From: Flavobacterium gelatinilyticum | Lineage (GTDB): Bacteria > Bacteroidota > Bacteroidia > Flavobacteriales > Flavobacteriaceae | NCBI RefSeq assembly: GCF_027111295.1 | Contig: NZ_CP114287.1 | Coordinates: forward strand, 2,976,001 to 3,040,000 | DNA length: 64,000 bases | Direction of reading: 5' to 3' | Shown here: positions 53,260 through 62,438 of the stretch, one piece after another | How the letters are laid out: every line of letters starts with the position of its first letter | Position numbering within the stretch: the stretch's first letter is position 1 | Made by a program: the position numbers and the translations under genes | The notes under the pieces: model-generated | Database searches by the model: none | What the model was told of the DNA's origin: nothing | The model's input: the letters and a program-made list of their open reading frames with translations, nothing else

Positions 53260-54291
53260 ATGAAACGTAAAATAACCTTAAAACAAATCGCAAAGGAACT
53301 TGACGTATCTATTTCAACTGTCTCAAAATCATTGAGAAACAGTCTGGAAATCGGAGAAGAAACACGCCTGAAAGTTCAGGCTTTTGCCAAGTTTTACAAC
53401 TATAAGCCAAACAATATTGCCCTTAGTTTAAAAAATCGAAAAACCAAAAGTATTGGTATTATTATTCCGGAAATTGTACATTATTTTTTCTCTACTGTAA
53501 TCAACGGAATCGAACAGGTTGCCAATGAATACGGATACAGTGTAGTAATCTGTGTTTCAGACGATTCCTTTGATAAAGAAGTCTTAAATATGGAGATGCT
53601 GGCCAACGGAAGTATCGACGGTTTTATCATGTCGCTCTCTAAAGAAACACAGTTCAAAGGCGACTTTCACCATATTACCGAAGTCATAAATCAGGGCATG
53701 CCCGTTGTAATGTTTGACCGCGTTACAAACGATATTTTATGCGATAAAGTAATCATTGATGACAAAGCCGCAGCATACGAAGCCGTTCAGAGTTTAATCG
53801 ATAACGGACGCAAAAAAATAGCACTCGTAACTACTGTCGATTACGTAAGCGTTGGAAAACTCAGAACCGATGGGTACGAAAAAGCGCTTTTGGACAACGG
53901 AATTCCGTTTAACGAAGATTTAATAATCAAAATTGAAGACGTAGAAACCTGCGAAATCACCATCAGCCAGCTTTTAAACGACAGAGCTTTTGATGCCGTT
54001 TTTGCCGTAAACGAACTTTTTGCCGTAACCATTATCAAAACCGCAGCAAAAATGGGACTTAAAGTTCCGGAAGATTTAGCCGTAATCGCTTTTACTGACG
54101 GAATCATCTCAAAATACTCAACGCCAACTATTACTACCGTAAGCCAAAGCGGTGAAAAAATGGGCAATAAAGCTGCTAAAATGCTCATTGAAAGGATCGA
54201 AGCAGAAGAAGACGAAGATGAAGAACATACTGAAAATTATACCACAGAAGTCATCGAAACTCACCTCATAAAAAGAGAATCTACTGACTAA
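53260..54291 (+). CDS. LacI/GalR-family transcriptional regulator
   Basis: A 343-residue repressor/activator of the starch locus. Residues 1-60 form the LacI helix-turn-helix with the characteristic ITLKQIAKELDVSISTVSKS; the effector-binding periplasmic-protein-like domain follows (SIGIIIPEIVHYFFSTVING, VVMFDRVTNDILCDKVIIDD, AVIAFTDGIISKYSTPTITT). The C-terminus has an acidic tail (AEEDEDEEHT). It is divergent to the susC operon and precedes the maltose transporter, so it probably senses maltose or a related sugar. B. thetaiotaomicron uses SusR here instead; this LacI arrangement is typical of flavobacteria. Ligand is inference. Confidence 0.92.
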   Translation: MKRKITLKQIAKELDVSISTVSKSLRNSLEIGEETRLKVQAFAKFYNYKPNNIALSLKNRKTKSIGIIIPEIVHYFFSTVINGIEQVANEYGYSVVICVSDDSFDKEVLNMEMLANGSIDGFIMSLSKETQFKGDFHHITEVINQGMPVVMFDRVTNDILCDKVIIDDKAAAYEAVQSLIDNGRKKIALVTTVDYVSVGKLRTDGYEKALLDNGIPFNEDLIIKIEDVETCEITISQLLNDRAFDAVFAVNELFAVTIIKTAAKMGLKVPEDLAVIAFTDGIISKYSTPTITTVSQSGEKMGNKAAKMLIERIEAEEDEDEEHTENYTTEVIETHLIKRESTD

Positions 54292-54314
54292 AAAACTTAA
54301 AATCAACACTTTCT

Positions 54315-54345
54315 AAAGCCATAAAAAATATTTATGGCTTTTTTA
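54315..54345 (+). terminator. Rho-independent terminator after the LacI gene
   Basis: AAAGCCATAAA / TTTATGGCTTT stem with loop AAATA and a T-run. It separates the regulator from the catabolic operon. Confidence 0.88.
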
Positions 54346-54424
54346 TTGGTATTTATAAAAAAATAATTAATACTTTTACCGCGTCAAGGCTTTTAGTTTT
54401 ACTTCGAAAAAAACAGCAAGTTTT

Positions 54425-54467
54425 GATAAGCAAAGCGCTTATCGTATAATTTTTCACAATTACGATA
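54425..54467 (+). promoter_or_regulatory. mutually exclusive hairpins at the transporter start codon
   Basis: GATAAGC (54425-54431) pairs with GCTTATC (54437-54443); TATCGTA (54440-54446) pairs with TACGATA (54461-54467). The two stems share TATC at 54440-54443 and cannot form together. The second stem takes in the A of the ATG (54467). This is the geometry of a translation switch or of overlapping operators. Confidence 0.4.
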
Positions 54468-55819
54468 TGGAAAAGCGTAAATTAAGTTTCTGGGAAATTT
54501 GGAACATGAGTTTCGGTTTCTTAGGAATACAAATGGGGTTTGCACTTCAAAATGCAAATGCCAGCAGAATTCTTCAAATTTTTGGTGCCGACGTACATGA
54601 ACTTTCATGGTTCTGGATTATTGCTCCCCTGATGGGATTAATAGTACAGCCTATTATTGGCCACTACAGCGATAAAACGTGGGGGAAATTCGGAAGAAGA
54701 AAACCTTTCTTTTTAGTAGGTGCTATCTTGGCTTCGGTAGGATTAATTTTAATGCCTCAGGCCAATATTTTCATTTCTATTTTACCCGCTTTATGGGTAG
54801 GAGCCGGAATGTTGATGATCATGGATGCTTCTTTCAACATTGCCATGGAGCCGTTTCGTGCCCTTGTTGGCGACAACTTAAGAACAGATCAGCGTACGGC
54901 AGGATTTAGTATCCAAACTTCATTAATTGGTTTTGGAGCCGTAATTGGTTCAGCATTACCTTATATTCTAACAAAATATTTTGATGTGCCTAACAGCACA
55001 GTCCCGGGAAGTGTTCCTTTAAACCTCACGCTGTCATTTATAATAGGCGCTGCGGTTTTAATTGGTTCGATCTTAGTAACGCTATTCACAACAAAAGAAT
55101 ACTCTCCGGAAGAACTGGCAAAATTTGAAGATCCGCAAAATGAGGTGGTTTCTGATTCTGAGGAAAAATCAAAAATCACAGACATCTTTACCGATTTTGC
55201 AAAAATGCCAACAACAATGCGCCAGCTTAGCTGGGTGCAGTTTTTCTCCTGGTTTGGATTATTCGGAATGTGGGTATTTACTACTCCGGCCATTGCTCAC
55301 CATATTTACGGACTACCGTTAGAAGACACTTCAAGCCAGCAGTATCAGGATGCAGGTGACTGGGTTGGAATTCTATTTGGGGTTTACAACTTAGTTTCTG
55401 CCATTGTAGCTTTGTTTTTCCTGCCTTACATCGCAAAAAAAATCGGTCGAAAATCAACACATTCACTTTCATTGGTTATTGGAGGAATTGGTTTAATATC
55501 TATTTATTTCATGCCAAATGAAAACTGGGTTGTACTGCCAATGATTTTAATAGGAATTTCATGGGCGAGCATCCTTGCTATGCCTTATGCTATTCTTGCA
55601 GGATCTATAACACCTAAAAAAATGGGTGTTTATATGGGAATCTTCAACTTTTTTGTTGTAATCCCACAAATCGTAAATGCGCTAATTGGAGGGCCAATTG
55701 TAAAATACGTTTACAATGGTGATGCAATTTACGCCCTTATTACAAGCGGTGTAAGTTTCCTAATTGCCGCTGCATTAGTCTACAAAGTAAAAGATGTAGA
55801 CGACTTTCAAAAATCGTAA
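54467..55819 (+). CDS. MFS maltose-type sugar transporter (SLC45/GPH-like)
   Basis: A 450-residue inner-membrane sugar symporter. Twelve helices. The family segment WIIAPLMGLIVQPIIGHYSD and GKFGRRKPFFLVGAILASVG (the loop 2-3 motif), and a second-half loop KKIGRKSTHSLSLVIGGIGL, fit SLC45 or glycoside-pentoside-hexuronide-type carriers used for maltose. The position between a starch regulator and maltose phosphorylase supports maltose import from the periplasm. It starts at ATG 54467 within the leader hairpin described at 54425-54467 and is first of a run with 21-bp, 56-bp and 27-bp gaps to the following genes. Confidence 0.88.
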   Translation: MEKRKLSFWEIWNMSFGFLGIQMGFALQNANASRILQIFGADVHELSWFWIIAPLMGLIVQPIIGHYSDKTWGKFGRRKPFFLVGAILASVGLILMPQANIFISILPALWVGAGMLMIMDASFNIAMEPFRALVGDNLRTDQRTAGFSIQTSLIGFGAVIGSALPYILTKYFDVPNSTVPGSVPLNLTLSFIIGAAVLIGSILVTLFTTKEYSPEELAKFEDPQNEVVSDSEEKSKITDIFTDFAKMPTTMRQLSWVQFFSWFGLFGMWVFTTPAIAHHIYGLPLEDTSSQQYQDAGDWVGILFGVYNLVSAIVALFFLPYIAKKIGRKSTHSLSLVIGGIGLISIYFMPNENWVVLPMILIGISWASILAMPYAILAGSITPKKMGVYMGIFNFFVVIPQIVNALIGGPIVKYVYNGDAIYALITSGVSFLIAAALVYKVKDVDDFQKS

Positions 55820-55840
55820 TCAAAAAGAACTTTTCCTATA

Positions 55841-56497
55841 ATGAACAAAAAGGCATTTATATTCGACCTTGACGGAGTTATTGTAGACACCGCTAAATAC
55901 CACTTTTTGGCCTGGCAGAAAATCGCTCAGTCATTAAATATAAATTTTACCCACGAACATAACGAACTTTTAAAAGGCGTAAGCCGCGTTCGTTCGTTAG
56001 ATATTATACTTGAATTAGGAAATGTTCAGGCTTCTCAGGAAGACAAAGACAAATGGCTTATTCAAAAAAACGAAGATTATTTATCTTACTTAGTTGACAT
56101 GGATGAAAGCGAAATCCTTCCGGGGGTTTTTAAAATCCTGCAGCTGTTAAAAGATCAAAATCAAGGAATTGCATTAGGTTCTGCCAGTAAAAACGCAAGA
56201 CCGATTCTGGAAAAAACCGGAATCATTTCGTACTTCGATGTTATTGTCGACGGAAACGATGTAACCAATGCAAAACCAGATCCTGAAGTTTTCCTAAAAG
56301 CAGCCCAATTATTACAGATTGACCCAAAAAATTCAATCGTATTTGAAGATTCTGTTGCCGGAATTCAGGCAGCTAACATTGCAGAAATGGCAAGTGTTGG
56401 AATTGGCGAGGAAACAATTCTGCATGAAGCTGATTATATTTTTAAAGATTTTACTCATATCGACGAAAACTTTATAAAATCACTAATCAACAAATAA
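55841..56497 (+). CDS. pgmB: beta-phosphoglucomutase
   Basis: A 218-residue HAD-superfamily enzyme converting beta-D-glucose-1-phosphate to glucose-6-phosphate in the cytoplasm. Nucleophile Asp9 and acid/base Asp11 are in AFIFDLDGVIVDTAKYHFLA; the cap domain has the KGVSRVRSLDIIL segment conserved in beta-PGM; HAD motif II Ser is in GIALGSASKNARPILE; motif III/IV are NAKPDPEVFLKAAQLL and IVFEDSVAGIQAA. It lies between the maltose transporter and the GH65 phosphorylase, so it would consume the sugar phosphate that enzyme makes. Confidence 0.95.
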   Translation: MNKKAFIFDLDGVIVDTAKYHFLAWQKIAQSLNINFTHEHNELLKGVSRVRSLDIILELGNVQASQEDKDKWLIQKNEDYLSYLVDMDESEILPGVFKILQLLKDQNQGIALGSASKNARPILEKTGIISYFDVIVDGNDVTNAKPDPEVFLKAAQLLQIDPKNSIVFEDSVAGIQAANIAEMASVGIGEETILHEADYIFKDFTHIDENFIKSLINK

Positions 56498-56553
56498 AAA
56501 ATTTAATCAATCAATCATAAATCAATCAATCACAAAAAACACTGTAAAAACAA

Positions 56554-58857
56554 ATGAATCAAGATTATATAAAACCAGACAATTGGTCGATTATCGAAGA
56601 AGGATTTGACGTAGAAAGAGTAAAATCGTCTGAAAGTCTTTTCAGTATCGGGAACGGTGCTATGGGACAGCGTGCAAATTTTGAAGAGACCTATTCCGGC
56701 GAAACCTTTCAGGGAAGTTACATCGCAGGAATTTATTATCCGGACAAAACAAAAGTGGGCTGGTGGAAAAACGGTTATCCGAAATATTTCGCCAAAGTTC
56801 TAAATGCCCCAAACTGGATTGGAATTGACATAGAAATCAACGAAGAAAACCTTGATTTACATAATTGTACCGAAGTTAGAAATTTTAGCAGAGAATTGAA
56901 TATGAAAGAAGGATGGTACAATCGTTCTTTTGAAGCTGTTCTTAAAAACGGGACCGAAATTGCGGTAAATATTCGTCGTTTCCTTTCACTGGATTTAGAT
57001 GAAGCCGGAGTAATAAAATATGATATTACGCCATTAAACAAAGATGCAAAAATTGTTTACAAACCGTATATCGATGCAGGTGTAACCAATGAAGATGCAA
57101 ACTGGGAAGAAAAATTCTGGGAACCTCTTGAAGTTAAAAAAGGCACAAACGAAGCTTTTGTAACAGCTCAGACTTTCAAAACGCATTTCAAAGTAACTAC
57201 TTTCATGCACAATACGATTTTTGCTAATGGTGAAGATGCTCATATTTCGCCTTCAACAATCGATTCAACGCACGATAAAGTTCAGTATACTTACGGAACT
57301 ATCATTGCAAAAGGACAAACCTCAACAATCCAAAAAATTGGAGGTTACACCGTTTCTTTAAATCACGAAAATACTTTGGCTGGAGCCGAAAAAGTAATTA
57401 AATCTGCTGTGGCGTTAGGTTACGAAACGCTGCTTCAAAACCAAATCGATGCCTGGGCAAAAGTTTGGGAAATGTCAGACATTACTATTGAAGGTGATGT
57501 TAAGGCGCAGCAAGGAATTCGTTTCAACATCTTCCAGTTAAACCAAACGTATTCAGGAAAAGACAGCCGATTAAATATTGGTCCAAAAGGATTTACCGGA
57601 GAAAAATACGGAGGATCTACTTATTGGGACACTGAAGCTTATTGTATTCCGTTTTACATGGCTACAAAAGATCAGCAGGTTGCAAGAAATTTATTGACGT
57701 ACCGTTACAATCAATTGGATAAAGCAATTGAAAATGCAAAAGACAATTTAGGTTTCAAAAACGGAGCGGCTTTATATCCAATGGTGACCATGAATGGTGA
57801 AGAATGTCACAACGAATGGGAAATCACACACGAAGAAATTCACAGAAACGGAGCGATTGCTTTTGCGATTTACAACTACAACCGTTACACGGGAGATTAC
57901 TCTTATATTCCGGAAAAAGGTTTAGAAGTATTAATTGGAATTGCGCGTTTTTGGCATCAAAGAGCTTCTTTCTCTAAAGACAAAAATCAATATGTAATTC
58001 TTGGAGTTACAGGCCCGAACGAATACGAAAACAACATCAACAATAACTTCTACACGAATTATATTGCAAAATGGTGTATTGATTTTGCTGCGGAACAAAT
58101 CACTAAAGTAGCTTCTGAATATCCTGCAGATCACAAAAGGATAATGGATAAAGTGAATCTTTCTGCCGAAGAAATTCAGGAATGGAAAAAAGTGGCAGAC
58201 GATATGTATTTCCCGGTTTCTGAAGAACTTGGAATCTACTTACAGCAAGACGGTTTCTTAGACAAAGATTTAGTTCCTGTAAAAGATTTAGATCGTTCTC
58301 AACGCCCTATTAACCAAAAATGGTCGTGGGACCGTGTGTTGCGTTCGCCATACATCAAACAAGCCGACGTTTTACAAGGTTTCTATTTCTTCGAAGATCA
58401 TTTTTCTAAAGAAGAATTAAAACGCAATTTCGAATTTTACGAATCCTTTACAGTTCACGAAAGTTCGCTTTCGCCTTGCGTACACTCGATTCAGGCTGCG
58501 GCTTTAGATAAAATGGACATGGCATATACATTTTATTTAAGAACTTCTCGTTTGGATTTAGATGATTACAACAAAGAAGTCGAAGAAGGTTGTCATATCA
58601 CGTCAATGGCCGGTACATGGATGAGTATCGTGGAAGGCTTTGGAGGAATGCGTGTTAAAAATGACCAGCTTCATTTCTCACCAAAAATTCCAAAAGAATG
58701 GAAAGGGTATTCGTTTAAAATTAATTTCAGAAACCAAATTCTTAAAGTATCTGTAAATCATAACGAAACAACTTTTATTGTAGATGGTGAACAAGATTTA
58801 ACAATTGTAGTGAATGGAAATCCTGTAATTGCAAGTAAATTTGTACAAATAAATTAA
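56554..58857 (+). CDS. GH65 maltose phosphorylase
   Basis: A 767-residue cytoplasmic inverting phosphorylase splitting maltose with phosphate into glucose and beta-glucose-1-phosphate. No signal peptide. N-terminal beta-sandwich (VKSSESLFSIGNGAMGQRAN), then the (alpha/alpha)6 barrel with KYGGSTYWDTEAYCIPFYMA and the catalytic acid Glu490 in VTGPNEYENNINNNFYTNYI. It is of the maltose/kojibiose/trehalose phosphorylase family; coupling to a maltose transporter and beta-PGM makes maltose the best guess. Downstream GH97 starts 27 bp on. An AATCAATCAATCA tandem lies in the 56-bp gap before it. Confidence 0.93.
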   Translation: MNQDYIKPDNWSIIEEGFDVERVKSSESLFSIGNGAMGQRANFEETYSGETFQGSYIAGIYYPDKTKVGWWKNGYPKYFAKVLNAPNWIGIDIEINEENLDLHNCTEVRNFSRELNMKEGWYNRSFEAVLKNGTEIAVNIRRFLSLDLDEAGVIKYDITPLNKDAKIVYKPYIDAGVTNEDANWEEKFWEPLEVKKGTNEAFVTAQTFKTHFKVTTFMHNTIFANGEDAHISPSTIDSTHDKVQYTYGTIIAKGQTSTIQKIGGYTVSLNHENTLAGAEKVIKSAVALGYETLLQNQIDAWAKVWEMSDITIEGDVKAQQGIRFNIFQLNQTYSGKDSRLNIGPKGFTGEKYGGSTYWDTEAYCIPFYMATKDQQVARNLLTYRYNQLDKAIENAKDNLGFKNGAALYPMVTMNGEECHNEWEITHEEIHRNGAIAFAIYNYNRYTGDYSYIPEKGLEVLIGIARFWHQRASFSKDKNQYVILGVTGPNEYENNINNNFYTNYIAKWCIDFAAEQITKVASEYPADHKRIMDKVNLSAEEIQEWKKVADDMYFPVSEELGIYLQQDGFLDKDLVPVKDLDRSQRPINQKWSWDRVLRSPYIKQADVLQGFYFFEDHFSKEELKRNFEFYESFTVHESSLSPCVHSIQAAALDKMDMAYTFYLRTSRLDLDDYNKEVEEGCHITSMAGTWMSIVEGFGGMRVKNDQLHFSPKIPKEWKGYSFKINFRNQILKVSVNHNETTFIVDGEQDLTIVVNGNPVIASKFVQIN

Positions 58858-58872
58858 ATTACAATACTCTAA

Positions 58873-60999
<2,127 letters not shown>

Positions 61000-61007
61000 C
61001 ACTTCAA

Positions 61008-61049
61008 AAAGGCAAGTAATCCTCCCCAAGATTTACTTGTCTTTTTTTT
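61008..61049 (+). terminator. Rho-independent terminator after GH97
   Basis: AAAGGCAAGTAA pairs with TTACTTGTCTTT (one G-T pair) around a 12-nt loop, followed by eight T residues. It ends the transporter-PGM-GH65-GH97 run. Confidence 0.85.
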
Positions 61050-61066
61050 AAATTGTTAAAACATAT

Positions 61067-61092
61067 CCTAACAGGTTTAAAAGCCTGTTAGG
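61067..61092. repeat. REP-like palindrome (CCTAACAGG type)
   Basis: CCTAACAGG / CCTGTTAGG perfect 9-bp arms around TTTAAAAG, without T-tail. This resembles a hairpin repeat family I recall as scattered in Flavobacterium intergenic regions. A related fragment (AACCTTGCAGG) follows at about 61129-61140. Confidence 0.5.
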
Positions 61093-61164
61093 TATTATAG
61101 CAGCCTATTTATCCTAAAAGGATTGGAAAACCTTGCAGGAACGAACGAAAAAACGACCTGTACA

Positions 61165-61866
61165 ATGAATTATAAGTTAAAATTTCTAATTCTTTTGATA
61201 ACCTTCTCAGGAATCAATCTATATTCCCAAAACAAAGTTGCGGCAAAATATGATTACCTGTTATATCTGCCAAAAAACTATTCAAAAGACACTAAGAAAT
61301 ATCCGCTTGTAATTTATCTGCATGGAGGTTCGCAAAAAGGAAACGATCTGAATAAACTGAAAATCTACGGTCTACCCTATTTAGTAGAAAAAGGTCAGAA
61401 TTTCGATTTTATAATAGCTTCTCCGCAATGTCCGGATAACAAATACTGGTCAACTGAGAATTGGTTTGAATCGCTTTATGCCGAATTAAATTCGAAATAC
61501 AGAATCGATACAGACCGAGTTTATCTAACAGGAGTTAGCATGGGAGGTTATGGAACATTCATTACAGCATTGGATTTTCCAGACAAATTTGCAGCCATTG
61601 TACCGTTCTGCGGCGGAGTAAACGACAGCGATTTAGTCCGAATCTGTAATTTAAGTAAAATTCCTGTTTGGGCTTTTCACGGAACTGCCGATGATAAAAT
61701 TCCATTTAGTGAAACCGAAAGAATTGCAAAAGATCTGGAATCCTGCGAAAGCAATAAAAATTTCAAGTTTACCCGTTTAGAAAATGAAGGTCATGAAATT
61801 CAGTATTTATACGAAACAAAACCTGAAATATACAAATGGATGCTCAAGCAAAAGAAATCTAAATAA
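61165..61866 (+). CDS. exported alpha/beta-hydrolase (carboxylesterase-like)
   Basis: A 233-residue exported hydrolase (signal ending NLYSQN) of the phospholipase/carboxylesterase or prolyl-oligopeptidase-like group. Start ATG 61165; the frame opens 42 bp earlier inside the repeat region, which gives no signal peptide. Nucleophile Ser is in TGVSMGGYGTFITA, oxyanion segment LVIYLHGGSQKG, Asp in FHGTADDKIPF and His in ENEGHEIQYLY. Esterases in starch loci may remove acyl groups, but the substrate is unknown. It is separated from GH97 by a terminator and a REP-like repeat, so it may be a later insertion. Next gene starts after 1 bp. Confidence 0.78.
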   Translation: MNYKLKFLILLITFSGINLYSQNKVAAKYDYLLYLPKNYSKDTKKYPLVIYLHGGSQKGNDLNKLKIYGLPYLVEKGQNFDFIIASPQCPDNKYWSTENWFESLYAELNSKYRIDTDRVYLTGVSMGGYGTFITALDFPDKFAAIVPFCGGVNDSDLVRICNLSKIPVWAFHGTADDKIPFSETERIAKDLESCESNKNFKFTRLENEGHEIQYLYETKPEIYKWMLKQKKSK

Positions 61867-61867
61867 T

Positions 61868-62410
61868 ATGAAACAGTCAATAATCATTTTCATAAGCTTA
61901 TTACTTTTTAGTTGTAGCCAAAAAGAGAAAGCATTTGACTCATTTGAATATTCTTTTGGGGGAACATTTAGTGAACTTTATTCTCTTAAATTCACCGAAA
62001 ATGATACTGTATATGTATATCAAGAATGGATTAGAAGAAATTTTGATGATAGTATTTCTCAACCAAAAAGTAAAACGCAATACTATGGAATTATAAATTT
62101 GAAAGAAAAATCAAAGTTATATGACTACATAGGGAGAGTCAATTTATTTAAATACAAATCAGAGTATTATGAAGACTACCTTGATGGAAGTTTATATGCT
62201 CTAGAAATTAAGAAAAATAATAAGACTAAAACAATATTAGTTCATAGTCATGAAGTTCCAAAAGAGCTTGACTCAATTTCAGATTGGATTGGTAATATAA
62301 AGAAACAACTCGTATTAAAAGAAACTGAGAAGCATATAAATTATGTAACTTCAAATTTAGTTTTTCCGCCACCGCCTCCATCACCTCCGATTAAAAATAG
62401 TAACAATTAA
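61868..62410 (+). CDS. small lipoprotein with C-terminal polyproline tail
   Basis: A 180-residue predicted lipoprotein (lipobox LLLFSCSQK). ATG 61868 is 1 bp after the esterase stop. The body is alpha/beta and polar (YVYQEWIRRNFDDS, SKLYDYIGRVNLFKYKSEYY), and the C-terminus ends in PPPPPSPPIKN. No family recognised. Its base composition is more AT-rich than the neighbouring enzymes. It may be a surface-exposed accessory of the esterase; function unknown. Confidence 0.55.
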   Translation: MKQSIIIFISLLLFSCSQKEKAFDSFEYSFGGTFSELYSLKFTENDTVYVYQEWIRRNFDDSISQPKSKTQYYGIINLKEKSKLYDYIGRVNLFKYKSEYYEDYLDGSLYALEIKKNNKTKTILVHSHEVPKELDSISDWIGNIKKQLVLKETEKHINYVTSNLVFPPPPPSPPIKNSNN

Positions 62411-62438
62411 TTCTTCAAGAATTTTTAAAATACAAACT

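Noticed and set aside
53841..54188. 115-aa minus-strand frame inside the LacI gene
   Set aside because: Antisense to an intact conserved regulator; no promoter or signal.
56505..56532. Tandem AATCAATCAATCA repeat before the GH65 gene
   Set aside because: Two short copies only; likely simple-sequence slippage in an AT-rich gap, no CRISPR-like spacing.
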